A DNA stretch of 64,000 bases from CAZXYS01 sp964645005 (GTDB lineage Bacteria; Bacteroidota; Ignavibacteria; Kapaibacteriales; UBA2268). Where the stretch lies: positions 1 through 64,000 of the forward strand of contig CAZXYS010000001.1 in assembly GCA_964645005.1 (NCBI GenBank), given 5' to 3'. Position 1 is the first letter of the stretch. Every line of letters starts with the position of its first letter. Of the stretch, positions 1-8,623 are shown piece by piece. Under the pieces are notes generated by a model. The model had not been told where the DNA came from, did not search any database, and worked only from the letters and a program-made list of their open reading frames with translations. The position numbers were made by a program, and so were the translations under genes.

Positions 1-24
1 CGATGTGACAGCCCTAAAAATAAG

Positions 25-53
25 AGCCCCGCCGAAAAGCGGGGCTTTTTTTT
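25..53 (+). terminator. Rho-independent terminator
   Basis: An 8-bp GC-rich stem (AGCCCCGC paired with GCGGGGCT) with a CGAAAA loop runs straight into a row of T residues. It would end a plus-strand transcript from a gene left of the window. The group II intron begins two bases after the T tract, so the terminator is probably also the intron's insertion target. Confidence 0.9.
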
Positions 54-54
54 G

Positions 55-705
55 GTGTGCCCGGCATGGTCATCAGCTTTAGGGTGAAAATCCCGAACGT
101 ACCTTGATAGTGGGAAACGTTAGCTTAAGACAAGGGTGTCCGCCGCGAGGCGGAATCTGAAAGAAGTCGGCGGCAAAGTCCCGATCTGACGAACAGGAAG
201 CGGATACGAGGCAGGCGTAAGTGGGTGAGTTTGCTAAACAAAACAAAGCCCTGAACTATCCGGAACTTACGAATGTAAATCCGACAGATACATGGGACGA
301 AAGTTGTTGCTCTTACCCGGGGAGGTCTGACATCAAGGAGAGTTACCCGAGATTATCGGGTCAAAGCAAATCTTGCGGCAACGCAAGCCTGAGTTGTCAG
401 AAGTCAGCAGAGGTCATAGTACCCAAACCAGGGGAAGGACTGAACGTTAAACGGTTCACATATGATGAACATAGCAGAACTGCGAAGAAAGCAGAAAGGC
501 GCCGTAAGAAAGGCGAACTACCTAATTGAAAGTATGCCTGAAGCAGAGGATAAAAGTCAGGAGAGGCAGAGCAGTTCACTGTCGAAATGATAGGCGAACC
601 AACAATATCTGAAATGTCATGTTTAACGAACCGCCGTATACCGAACGGCACGTACGGTGGTGTGAGAGGACGGTAAGGGAATTAATCCCTTACCTCCTAC
701 TCGAT
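55..705 (+). mobile_element. Group II intron without intact intron-encoded protein
   Basis: The segment opens with GTGTGCCCGGC, a typical bacterial group II intron 5' end, and closes with CCTACTCGAT, a typical domain VI 3' end. A domain V-like hairpin lies at about 628-662: ACCGCCGTA pairs with TACGGTGGT around a short inner stem. Domain VI follows at about 663-705, with a stem around GGTAAGGG and CCCTTACC. The intron is only about 650 nt, too short for a full reverse transcriptase/maturase. A short reading frame starts near 471 with MNIAELRRKQK and stops near 590, at the place where an intron protein usually begins, so it is probably an ORF-deleted copy. Insertion right after a terminator is the known habit of group IIC (bacterial class C) introns. 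If it still moves or splices, it would need a maturase supplied in trans. The boundaries are judged from consensus, not from an uninterrupted site. Confidence 0.85.
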
Positions 706-742
706 TAATTATTATATCGGATTCAAATATTTTTGAAATAAA

Positions 743-1468
743 TCAGTCTTTTCCGCCGTTTTTGAAGTTTTTTATGAAGTCGTGTAGTTCATTCATGAAA
801 TTTTCTTTGGGAACTAATTCGCGGCTTACATTGTTGAGTATATCTGCAGGCATGGAACCGTTTTTAACTACTTCGGCGCCTGCTTTATAAGCAGCTTCGT
901 AAATGTCTTTTGGTTCGTAACCCATTCCAGCTAAAGCGTCTAATGCCCAGGAGTGAGGACGCAGCAATGAACCGGCAAATTCCATATTAAAGAGGGTGCT
1001 TACTGAGCGGATTTGATCTTCAATCTGGTTGAAAGATTCTTTTTCCCATAAGCCGCCGGACGATATGAAGACTATTTTGCCGGTTTTATCTTTCTCCTGC
1101 TGTTTTTCGTAATCGGGGCTGCCATTGGTTTCGAAAACAGGTTGATAGAGAGGTTCAAGTCTGTCCAGAAGATTTTTAAAAACGGGGCTTATATTATTGG
1201 GGTAGTTAGGCGAGGCAAATATCCAAATGTCTGATTCTCTGAATTGAGGATATAGATCGTTCATGTCGTCGTCGCACAGGCATTTGCCGTTTGATTCGAA
1301 AGTAGTCTCGTCGGTGCATCCGCGGCAGGGCTGAATGTCAAGTTCATTTGTGTAATAAAGCTTTAGTTCGGTGCCGGATTCTTTTAATCCCGCCAAAAAT
1401 GGCTGAAGGATCTTTTCCGTATAGCCGTTTTTGCCGCATGGGCTTGTATTAAATGCAATAGCCTTCAT
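743..1468 (-). CDS. Flavodoxin-fold NAD(P)H-dependent FMN oxidoreductase, iron-sulfur flavoprotein-like
   Basis: This 241-residue soluble protein has a flavodoxin-like fold. The N-terminal segment after the first strand (NTSPCGKNGYTEK, about 7-19) is the usual FMN phosphate-binding loop, and FASPNYPNNISPVFKNLLDR (about 84-103) is the second flavin-contact loop of the NADPH-dependent FMN reductase family. Between them lie cysteines in the order CRGC...CLC (about 48-65), which resembles the compact cluster motif of iron-sulfur flavoproteins but with different spacing. A redox role using FMN is likely and the substrate is unknown. It stands alone on the minus strand, downstream of the terminator that closes the sigma-factor operon. 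A cysteine-rich plain FMN reductase is the main alternative. Confidence 0.75.
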   Translation of the reverse strand: MKAIAFNTSPCGKNGYTEKILQPFLAGLKESGTELKLYYTNELDIQPCRGCTDETTFESNGKCLCDDDMNDLYPQFRESDIWIFASPNYPNNISPVFKNLLDRLEPLYQPVFETNGSPDYEKQQEKDKTGKIVFISSGGLWEKESFNQIEDQIRSVSTLFNMEFAGSLLRPHSWALDALAGMGYEPKDIYEAAYKAGAEVVKNGSMPADILNNVSRELVPKENFMNELHDFIKNFKNGGKD

Positions 1469-1541
1469 TTCATACCACTTATTTTTTTATTAAGTTGTCA
1501 ATATATTAGTATTTAACGATTTTAGTGAAGATAAATTGATT

Positions 1542-1572
1542 AAAAAATTCCGGCGGTAAACCGGAATTTTTA
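1542..1572 (-). terminator. Terminator downstream of the lipoprotein gene
   Basis: The inverted repeat AATTCCGG / CCGGAATT is flanked by A and T runs on both sides. On the minus strand it reads as a stem followed by TTTTTT, so it can end the operon that finishes at 1667. It could act in both directions. Confidence 0.7.
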
Positions 1573-1666
1573 AGAGGTATAACCATGCTAAAAGTAGCTT
1601 TGAATCGATGTTTTGCAAGGGGCGTATATTTTAGTCTAATATAACTATATATTTAGTATTTGCTAA

Positions 1667-2257
1667 TCATGGATATTCAATTTTTACAAATGATTCAAAG
1701 GCTAATGTTTCATATCTAAAAGGATAAAAGACAAATGCGAAATTTATTTCAATGATTTTCTCTGTTTTCTTATGGATGATGTTCAATCCGATTCCATTGT
1801 TCAAATTTAAGTAATTAACTGTCCATTCTTTTTGAGTATCCAATGAATCGAATTTGAATTCTACGATTTCATCAGTCCTTTGCATAGGTGCGGGTTTGAA
1901 TTGCTGATTGAAGAATATCGAATCGAGCTTCATCCTGAATGACGAAATTCTGTCGGCTCTGTCAGAAAAATTATAAAGCGGATCTGCATTTTCAACTTCC
2001 AGATCAATATTAATGAAATAATTTCCATTAACAGAGTCTACTTCCACTTTATTTCTGATATAATCGGTATCCTGCCAGTTATAAACTTCTGACTGCTTTT
2101 GATAATATTCCTGAAAATTCCAGATTGTTTTGATCTTTGGCTCTTCAATAGTATTCACCGGTGATTTTACCGGATTATCCGTCTCAATGATATCAATACA
2201 GGAAGTCATTGCGAACGTTATTAAAAATCCTATAATTATTAATTTTAAATGTTTCAT
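1667..2257 (-). CDS. Hypothetical lipoprotein of the sigma-factor operon
   Basis: The 196-residue protein starts with a basic and hydrophobic leader that ends in a lipobox-like AMTSC, with the lipid-attachment cysteine near residue 20. The mature part is rich in Asn, Asp, Phe and Tyr and holds probable beta strands; I recognise no family. It follows the anti-sigma-like gene after 11 bases and is probably cotranscribed with it and with the ECF sigma gene, as the last gene before the terminator at 1542-1572. A role in envelope sensing together with the neighbouring barrel-like protein is plausible but is inferred only from position. Confidence 0.7.
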   Translation of the reverse strand: MKHLKLIIIGFLITFAMTSCIDIIETDNPVKSPVNTIEEPKIKTIWNFQEYYQKQSEVYNWQDTDYIRNKVEVDSVNGNYFINIDLEVENADPLYNFSDRADRISSFRMKLDSIFFNQQFKPAPMQRTDEIVEFKFDSLDTQKEWTVNYLNLNNGIGLNIIHKKTEKIIEINFAFVFYPFRYETLAFESFVKIEYP

Positions 2258-2268
2258 TGTTTTCTCCG

Positions 2269-3555
2269 TTAAAATTTCACACTGACGCCGTAATTCACGC
2301 CGAATTTGCCCGACCAGTAGTAGTTTGTTCCCTGCTGCGAAGCATCGTTGTGGTAATACCTGAGAACACTTCCTTCAGCGCCGAGATAGAAGTTAATGTT
2401 ATGATACGGGGAATATCCGAGCCCGAACATGGCTCTTGCAATCGGTCCTGCTTCATTACCGCCTGCATAACCCTGCAGAATGACTGGGAATTCCTCGAAC
2501 AATACAAATGGTTTATACCTGAAAACTACTCCATAAGAAAAGAAATTGGTGTTCTGCTTGTAATTGTATAATATGTCGTTTTCGTAGCCGGTATATTCGT
2601 GGAAGAAGAACTCCTGGCGCAGATCCAATCCGGCAGCAAACTTATCGCTGAAATTATATAACAGCGTCAAGCCCATATCTTCGAATGCGGGATTCGAGGA
2701 TCTTTTTACGGCTGCCGTGGGCAGCGACCAGTAATCGCTGTTATTAACCTCTACAGTTAAGCCTAACTGATTTCGCATGGAAAGATCTATTGTCTTGTAG
2801 TCTGTGCTTCTTATTGAGGTTAAAGCCATTTCTTTACCGGAGCTGTGAATATTAACAGGACTGTTCAGAGCGAGTTCACCCTGATATCCGTCTTTTAATA
2901 ACTTTTTCTTCGGTTGATCTTTCTTTTCAGTAATTTCCTTAGCTGCATCGTTGTCTTTAGCTTTTTCCTGCATCATTGCGTAATAATCCGCAGCCGGAAC
3001 GGGAACATAGACAATCTTTTCTTTGACTTTTTCTGTCTCTTCGGATTTTGGTTGCTGTGTTTCGGTTGTTTCTTCACTCTTTACCATAGGAATATTTTGG
3101 GACTTTTCAACCTGCTCTGTTGTGTCTGTGCCTGCTGCCATAAAGTTACTCTCACCTGAATGCGCTGCCGGCATTTGGTTTACATCTCCGCTGCCGCTGT
3201 CTATGGAAAAGAATGTTATCAAAGCCGCTACCACTGCAGATGCCGCCGAGCTAAACAATACCGTGGAATTTTTCTGTAAAAATCCGAAAAATCCGCCCTT
3301 CGGAGGGCTTCCTGCAGCACCCGAAGATACAGGAGCGGGGCTGTCGATATTCAGTTGGCTGAATATGCTTGCCGTTGCTGCTGCCGACGGGGTATAGGCT
3401 TCCGTATCGAAGCGGGCGGAGCGCTCGAATTCTATATTGCGCTTGAGTTCGGTGCGCAATTTTTTGTTGGAAGCCATCTCCAGGAATAGCTGTTCTTCCT
3501 GTTTGGGATCCAGATTGCCGTCGACATAATCGTGTACTAATTCTTCGTAATTCAT
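2269..3555 (-). CDS. Anti-sigma factor-like membrane protein with a beta-barrel-like C-terminal domain
   Basis: In this 428-residue protein, residues 1-50 (MNYEELVHDYVDGNLDPKQE followed by a charged helix) resemble the cytoplasmic domain of short anti-sigma factors. A single hydrophobic helix lies at about 98-118. Residues 120-220 are a low-complexity Glu/Lys/Thr/Gln linker. Residues 225-428 look like amphipathic beta strands rich in aromatics and end in VSVKF, the terminal Phe typical of outer-membrane barrels. The gene follows the ECF sigma gene by 42 bases on the same strand, the usual place of its anti-sigma partner. A single inner-membrane helix joined to a barrel-like domain is unusual: the C-terminal part may be a periplasmic beta domain, or it may span to the outer membrane. 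The anti-sigma role is inferred from position and N-terminal style. Confidence 0.7.
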   Translation of the reverse strand: MNYEELVHDYVDGNLDPKQEEQLFLEMASNKKLRTELKRNIEFERSARFDTEAYTPSAAATASIFSQLNIDSPAPVSSGAAGSPPKGGFFGFLQKNSTVLFSSAASAVVAALITFFSIDSGSGDVNQMPAAHSGESNFMAAGTDTTEQVEKSQNIPMVKSEETTETQQPKSEETEKVKEKIVYVPVPAADYYAMMQEKAKDNDAAKEITEKKDQPKKKLLKDGYQGELALNSPVNIHSSGKEMALTSIRSTDYKTIDLSMRNQLGLTVEVNNSDYWSLPTAAVKRSSNPAFEDMGLTLLYNFSDKFAAGLDLRQEFFFHEYTGYENDILYNYKQNTNFFSYGVVFRYKPFVLFEEFPVILQGYAGGNEAGPIARAMFGLGYSPYHNINFYLGAEGSVLRYYHNDASQQGTNYYWSGKFGVNYGVSVKF

Positions 3556-3597
3556 GACTGATCCGATAATTTAATATTTAATATTATTTTCATTTTA

Positions 3598-4173
3598 TTA
3601 TCCATTGATTTCCTTATAATAGGGTTCAAGGATTTCTTTTATTTTTTGCTTTGCCCTGAACACCCTTTTACGGGCATTCTCGGGAGTTATATCACAGATT
3701 CTGGCTATTTCGTTGTAATCGAGTCCGTCGTACAATCTCAGTACCAGTGGTTCTTTCAGTTCGAAATTTATCAAGTCCATAGCCATTGTCAGTAATTTAT
3801 ACATTTCTTCTTTGCCTTCCTTGTCACTATCATTATTATCCGTCATCATTGTATGAAACTCCTCATAAGATACTGTCGATTTTTTGTCTCTTTTATAATT
3901 CAGGCAGAGATTTCTTGCTATTGTTATCAGGAATCCTGCTATGCTGCCTGACTTTAATTTGTCCTCCGTAGCGTTTTTATAGAATTTCAAGAAAGTTTCC
4001 TGGAATATGTCTTCGGTTTGTTCTCTATTATTAAGGATACGCATACAGTACGCATGAACACGTGAAGAATATTTGTCGTAGATGATCCTGAACGCCTTGT
4101 CTGATTCAGTTTTATCACCGTTCATCATCCTTATAAGTTTCTTATCTGTGTATCCCGAAGAGATTCCTAACAT
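3598..4173 (-). CDS. ECF-type RNA polymerase sigma factor
   Basis: The 191-residue protein has the two domains of the extracytoplasmic-function group. Region 2 covers about residues 25-97, with YDKYSSRVHAYCMRI, the DIFQETFLKFY segment and AGFLITIARNLCLNY for -10 recognition. Region 4 covers about 130-185, with LRLYDGLDYNEIARICDI and PENARKRVFRAKQKIKE as the helix-turn-helix that reads the -35 element. There is no region 1 or 3. It is the first gene of a minus-strand operon with an anti-sigma-like protein and a lipoprotein. It lies divergent to a T9SS cargo gene whose upstream DNA carries two ECF-style promoter boxes, which are its most likely targets. Confidence 0.93.
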   Translation of the reverse strand: MLGISSGYTDKKLIRMMNGDKTESDKAFRIIYDKYSSRVHAYCMRILNNREQTEDIFQETFLKFYKNATEDKLKSGSIAGFLITIARNLCLNYKRDKKSTVSYEEFHTMMTDNNDSDKEGKEEMYKLLTMAMDLINFELKEPLVLRLYDGLDYNEIARICDITPENARKRVFRAKQKIKEILEPYYKEING

Positions 4174-4281
4174 GACGATTTCAATTTAGATAGTTTCTAC
4201 AATTTTTCTTTTTCTAATTTCATATACACTATTTATGTGAATTTGTTCCAAAAAAAATTTTTTTAAAAATTAAAAAAAGTT

Positions 4282-4348
4282 TGTCACAAAATTAAATGGT
4301 ATGTGTAATTGTTGTTAAAAGAAAAAGAAAACAAAATATCGTTCATTC
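4282..4348 (+). promoter_or_regulatory. ECF-type promoter, distal copy
   Basis: TGTCAC at 4282-4287 is followed, 21 bases from start to start, by GTGTA at 4303-4307. The downstream landmark ATCGTTCATTC is at 4338-4348. The same three elements recur about 115-120 bases downstream with the same 21-base box spacing. The boxes fit the general ECF pattern of a -35 element with an AAC/CAC-like core and a short -10 element. It faces the 960-residue cargo gene. Confidence 0.6.
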
Positions 4349-4396
4349 CTCACAACTTTTTGTTCTAAGAGTTCTTTTTAAAAAGTGAAAAAAATC

Positions 4397-4468
4397 TGTC
4401 ACGAAATTATATTGATCGTGTAGTTGTAGATAAGAGATCAAAAAATGAAAATACAGAATCGTTCATTC
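4397..4468 (+). promoter_or_regulatory. ECF-type promoter, proximal copy
   Basis: TGTCAC at 4397-4402 and GTGTA at 4418-4422 have the same 21-base spacing as the distal copy, and ATCGTTCATTC is again present at 4458-4468. This copy is nearest to the ATG at 4504, leaving a leader of roughly 70 bases with a ribosome-binding site (AGGAG) just before the start. The rest of the 4174-4503 gap is very AT-rich and shows no other gene. Confidence 0.6.
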
Positions 4469-4503
4469 TAAAAATTTGTTTAATTAAATATAGGAGAAAT
4501 GTT

Positions 4504-7386
4504 ATGACTTACAAAAACAGCTTAACGAAGCTACTGGCTTTAGTCCTGGCTTTCATGTTTTCTTACGGCGCTGCGCAGGCACAGTACGGAAGTGTGCTTC
4601 AGTTCATGGCGAAGCCAAATACTGATAACAGTGGAATTCATCTGTATTGGTATATTGAGAGCGACAAAACTCTCGATAAAGTCGAAGTCATGATGGCTGA
4701 AAAGATGATACGTGACAGCAGCGATTTCGATAACTTTGAAAAAGCTGCCACTCTTACCGACAGTGACTGGGAGGAAAAAAGAGAGTACAGAGCCTTTATT
4801 GAGAAGGAACTCGATAAAAGTTCTTATACCTTGTTTTTAAAGGCTTGGTTTAAGGACGGAAAGGTGGTACAATCGAACTGGACTTATATAAGAACCTCCA
4901 ACTATCCGCCGCACAGGGGTATAGTTTTTACCACACAGCCTCCATTTGAAGCTTTTGCAGGTGAAGAATACACCTATGATGCTGACGCCGAATATACGGA
5001 AGATAAAACAAAGGAAATTGTATATTCACTTAGCATCTCGCCTGATGGAATGACAATTGACGAGGAAACCGGCGAAGTCTCCTGGACACCCGATGAAGCC
5101 GGCTATTTTACGGCAAAGATCAATGCTGCCTTGAAAGAAGATGAATCTATCAATGCCAATCAGTTTCTCAGATTGGAAGTTAAAAATTGCAGGAATGCTG
5201 CCGTAATTCAGGGTGAAATTAAACGGAAAAACGGAGACCCTGTTAAAAATGGTTCCGCGCAGTTATACCATAAATCCGGTAATAGCAGCTTTAACAAGGC
5301 ATTGAAATTAAATGACGACGGTAAATTCACACAGGAAGTTGATAAGGGAAGTTATTACCTGGCATACTATGATTACATGACTAATCTTGAAACATGGTAT
5401 AAAGGAGCTAATCCTCGAAACGGAGATCCCGCACCTATCACTGTAGACTGTGGGGAAACCTTTAATGTTATCATGGAAGTTGAAACTCAGGATGACTGGA
5501 CTTATCACACAATTACAGGAAATGTTTCTTATGATAACGGCGATCCCATAGAGAATGCTCTGGTAACATTCGAAAACACAATTGGCAGGGATATGGGCAT
5601 GAGAGGAAAAACATTCCAAACATATACTGACAAAGACGGCAACTATTCCGTTAAAGTCCCTGAGCAGTTCAAATATATTACCTACGCTATGGTACAGAAC
5701 AATATGTATATGAAACCATTGTTCTATGATCAAACTTTCAACCGCAATGAAGCGGAAGTACTTGAATTTGAGAACGACCGCAGCGGCATAGACTTTGTAT
5801 TTGATGAGAGCAATCAGGTTAATTATTGTGAAGTATCCGGAACAGTAACTGATAATAACGGCAATCCTGTCGAAGGCATTGAAGTCTACTTTGAAATCCA
5901 GGTATCTGACCGCGATTCGATTATTATGATACCTATGAGAAGGCTCAGCGCTAAAACGGATGCTGATGGCAACTATTCGATCAAACTGCCGGATGCATTC
6001 AAATATTATGCTTATATCGTAAACAAAGATCTCGGTTTGTTCCAGCCCTATTTTTATGAAAATACTTACAAACGGGATGAAGCAACATTGATCGAATTGA
6101 CTGGCAATCGCGATGATATCGACTTCCAGTTGAAGGATCTCGATTTTGAAACCTATACCGTTTCCGGTAATGTCTCCCTCAAGGACGGAACACCGGTTGA
6201 AGGCGCTATGGTTGTTTTCGAAGGATTCACCGGCGACAGGGACAAATATTATGGTCATTATCAGAAGACTGTCACTACTGATGCTGACGGCAACTATTCC
6301 GTTGATTTGCCGGATATGTTCAAGTATACGGCATACGCTATAGACAAGTCTAACAGAATGGGCTGCATGAGACCTTTGTTTTACGATCAGACATATAACC
6401 CCGATAAAGCTGCGGTCATTGAACTGACAGCCGACAGGGATGATATCGACTTCGTGTTTGAGAATCCTTATGCAGATTACAGCGCTTTGATAAGCGGACA
6501 GGTAACAAACGAAAGCGATGACCCGATTGCCAATGTATTTATGGGTGCTTTCCTGGTCAGAGACAACAATGACAGGTTTAGCTATGAAGGCAGAGCTGCA
6601 TTGGCAGATGACGAAGGCAATTTCAAATTCGAAAATCTGAGACCTGGCAAATATGTCTTGTTTGCCTTCCCGCAAGATGGCAACTACATACCCGGCTTTT
6701 ACAAAGAGGGTACCATAGCAGTAATGTCATGGGATGAAGCAACTCAGATTGAAGTTGAAAAAGATGAAGAAATTACTGACGTTCAGGTGATTCTTGGCGA
6801 AATGAGCGATATGGTTGGAAACAGCGAAGTTGACGGTATAGTCAGGTCAAACGGTCAAATGGCTGATGCTTACATATTTGGCGATGTCATAGCCGGCGCT
6901 AATATCTATGTAAAGAATGATGAAGGACAGGTAATTAGCCATACACAGACTAATCAGGATGGCACTTTCCGCCTTCAGAGAATGATGCCCGGCGAATATA
7001 TGATGATCGTTGACAAAGTCGGCTTCAAGAAACATACCCAAATGATTGAAGTTGATGAAGATGCCAATATGGACATTGGCGAAATAAGATTGGTGCCTGA
7101 TGCTGTATCAGGTATCGGTGATGACATCAAACCTTATGAAGGTATGGATGTTTATCCGAACCCGGCAAACAATAAGGTAACTGTCAGATTTGACGGAAAT
7201 GCCGGCACCGCTAAGTTAATGATCGTGGATGCTATGGGTAACGAAATCCACAGCGAAACGGTTGAAGCTAATAATGGAATGAACGATTTCAATTTAAGGA
7301 CGGCGGATCTGTCGAGCGGCAGTTACTTCATTAAAATAAATAACGGATCATCAATAATGATCGCCCCACTTATGGTTACTCATTAA
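4504..7386 (+). CDS. Secreted T9SS cargo with repeated carboxypeptidase-regulatory-like domains
   Basis: In this 960-residue protein a signal peptide ends near residue 27 (AQAQ). An Ig-like putative domain follows at about 140-230 (GMTIDEETGEVSWTPDEAG). Then come about five carboxypeptidase-regulatory-like beta-sandwich domains (about 234-780). Three of them, at about 337-660, are close tandem copies that share a DADGNYS-type strand and a FYDQTYN or FYENTYK segment. Another such domain lies at about 790-880. The C-terminus has YPNPANNKVTVRF at about 883 and a final IVDAMGNEI...GSYFIKI block, the T9SS type A sorting domain. It should be carried across the outer membrane and anchored or released at the surface. 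Two ECF-type promoter copies lie directly upstream, so the divergent sigma factor probably controls it. No catalytic motif is visible; an adhesive or structural role is a guess. Confidence 0.85.
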   Translation: MTYKNSLTKLLALVLAFMFSYGAAQAQYGSVLQFMAKPNTDNSGIHLYWYIESDKTLDKVEVMMAEKMIRDSSDFDNFEKAATLTDSDWEEKREYRAFIEKELDKSSYTLFLKAWFKDGKVVQSNWTYIRTSNYPPHRGIVFTTQPPFEAFAGEEYTYDADAEYTEDKTKEIVYSLSISPDGMTIDEETGEVSWTPDEAGYFTAKINAALKEDESINANQFLRLEVKNCRNAAVIQGEIKRKNGDPVKNGSAQLYHKSGNSSFNKALKLNDDGKFTQEVDKGSYYLAYYDYMTNLETWYKGANPRNGDPAPITVDCGETFNVIMEVETQDDWTYHTITGNVSYDNGDPIENALVTFENTIGRDMGMRGKTFQTYTDKDGNYSVKVPEQFKYITYAMVQNNMYMKPLFYDQTFNRNEAEVLEFENDRSGIDFVFDESNQVNYCEVSGTVTDNNGNPVEGIEVYFEIQVSDRDSIIMIPMRRLSAKTDADGNYSIKLPDAFKYYAYIVNKDLGLFQPYFYENTYKRDEATLIELTGNRDDIDFQLKDLDFETYTVSGNVSLKDGTPVEGAMVVFEGFTGDRDKYYGHYQKTVTTDADGNYSVDLPDMFKYTAYAIDKSNRMGCMRPLFYDQTYNPDKAAVIELTADRDDIDFVFENPYADYSALISGQVTNESDDPIANVFMGAFLVRDNNDRFSYEGRAALADDEGNFKFENLRPGKYVLFAFPQDGNYIPGFYKEGTIAVMSWDEATQIEVEKDEEITDVQVILGEMSDMVGNSEVDGIVRSNGQMADAYIFGDVIAGANIYVKNDEGQVISHTQTNQDGTFRLQRMMPGEYMMIVDKVGFKKHTQMIEVDEDANMDIGEIRLVPDAVSGIGDDIKPYEGMDVYPNPANNKVTVRFDGNAGTAKLMIVDAMGNEIHSETVEANNGMNDFNLRTADLSSGSYFIKINNGSSIMIAPLMVTH

Positions 7387-7407
7387 GGCAAACTCCGCTA
7401 AGTGAGA

Positions 7408-7439
7408 AAGCCCGGGCAAAATGTCCGGGCTTTTTTTTT
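7408..7439 (+). terminator. Rho-independent terminator after the 960-residue cargo gene
   Basis: The stem AGCCCGGGC / GTCCGGGCT has a short AAAAT loop and is followed by nine T residues, 22 bases after the stop codon at 7386. It isolates the cargo gene from the cytochrome locus. Confidence 0.92.
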
Positions 7440-7583
7440 GACGAGATCCAAAGTTGGCTTTCTGATGAGAAAATTATGCTAAAATTTATCCTGCTTATTC
7501 TTACTAAAAGTGAGCCACACCCTATGATTGAGGCACATTTTCAGTTTTAGTATAATAATTAATGACCGGATATTAATTAATAA

Positions 7584-8264
7584 TTATTTATCCACCGGAT
7601 AGCCTTCTTCTTCGAGGTATCCATCCGGGAAAGTATGTGCTATTTCCTTGACCCGCTCTTCGAAATGGAATTCCTTGTATGTAGGTGATTCTTCGTTGTG
7701 GCATGTCATGCAGACTTCTTCTGTTGGCATTACCAAACCGACGGATGCAGGCTCGATCTTGCCCATAGTCAGGTCTTCCATAGTGGATTTCTTGTAGTAA
7801 TCCGCGCCGGCGCCGTGGCATGATTCGCATGTAACGCCGTTTTCCATGTCAAGGTCAGCGATGAATTTCTCTTCAAGACCGTAGCCTGTTACATGGCATT
7901 TCAGGCATTGGTCAGCTTCCTGCGGATTGTCGATGCCCATCTCGGAGGCAATTTTCTTTGATTGAGGCGTTCCCAGCGTTTCAAAAGCTTTGGCATGCGG
8001 ACCGGCTTTCCATTCTTTGTATTGAGCGCCGCTTTTGCTGGACATGTGGCACATCCTGCATTTTTTCAAGCCGATGAATTCGCGCTGCTTGTCCTGTTTT
8101 GCTGCGACCTCACCTGCTTTTTTACCTTTAACTTCTGCTTTGGTTTCTGCCGCAGCTTCAGCTTTTGTTGTGTCTTTTTCTTCCTGTGCAAAGTTTTCCA
8201 ATAGCGCAAATGTGCTTACAAATGCGAAGATTAATAAAATGAAAAAGATAATTTTTGATTTCAT
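7584..8264 (-). CDS. Tetraheme cytochrome c of the c554 type
   Basis: I placed the start at the ATG at 8264, since GAGG lies just upstream and the product MKSKIIFFILLIFAFVS begins as a clean signal peptide; a start 24 bases further up is possible. The 226-residue product has an Ala/Glu/Lys-rich linker (about 28-62) and four CxxCH heme sites at about 69, 120, 146 and 185. The stretch WKAGPHAKAFETL after the first heme is characteristic of the cytochrome c-554 family, where such proteins carry electrons in the periplasm. It is transcribed away from the large cytochrome operon and shares the AT-rich gap with it, so the two may be regulated together. It is likely a soluble periplasmic shuttle, though it could be anchored if the leader is not cleaved. 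Confidence 0.88.
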   Translation of the reverse strand: MKSKIIFFILLIFAFVSTFALLENFAQEEKDTTKAEAAAETKAEVKGKKAGEVAAKQDKQREFIGLKKCRMCHMSSKSGAQYKEWKAGPHAKAFETLGTPQSKKIASEMGIDNPQEADQCLKCHVTGYGLEEKFIADLDMENGVTCESCHGAGADYYKKSTMEDLTMGKIEPASVGLVMPTEEVCMTCHNEESPTYKEFHFEERVKEIAHTFPDGYLEEEGYPVDK

Positions 8265-8623
8265 GGAGAACCTCTTTAGTTTATACAAATATAGACTTAT
8301 TTATCTTAAATGATTTAATTTCCTATATTTTAAAGAACATGATAATTTTAATACAATTTAAATACTAAAAAACATTTTTATAATAACTACGAAAACTTTA
8401 GGTTAAAGTAACAAATATTGGAAAAACATACAAATATTTATATCAACTTAATAACCCTATTCTGCAATTTATACAAAACACATAAAGATTATAGAATACA
8501 ACAATCAGTTAGAAAATAATAGAATTAAATTTAAATTTACATTAAATGATATGAACGCTATATGAAATTATAGCAATTTTTATGGAAATAAATTATTAAT
8601 GAATTTTAATATATTTTAGATAA
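8265..8623. other. AT-rich divergent intergenic region of the cytochrome locus
   Basis: These 359 bases separate the tetraheme gene from the 19-heme gene. They are extremely AT-rich, with no reading frame, no convincing hairpin and no repeat. They should hold the promoters of both transcripts, but I cannot point to a specific box. Confidence 0.5.

Noticed and set aside
221..529. 102-residue open frame inside the intron
   Set aside because: It overlaps structured intron RNA, has no family resemblance and ignores the position where the intron protein normally begins.
5308..6675. Long antisense open frame (455 residues) opposite the 960-residue cargo gene
   Set aside because: It is the complement of a repeat-rich coding region; its sequence is low in normal domain features and repeats only because the sense strand repeats.
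7501..7551. Weak inverted repeat (ACTAAAA...TTTTAGT) between the cargo terminator and the tetraheme gene
   Set aside because: The arms are only seven AT bases long with a long loop, too weak to call as a terminator or element.
8265..8623. Possible small RNA or regulatory RNA upstream of the cytochrome operon
   Set aside because: Extremely AT-rich sequence without a stable hairpin or conserved riboswitch-like core.
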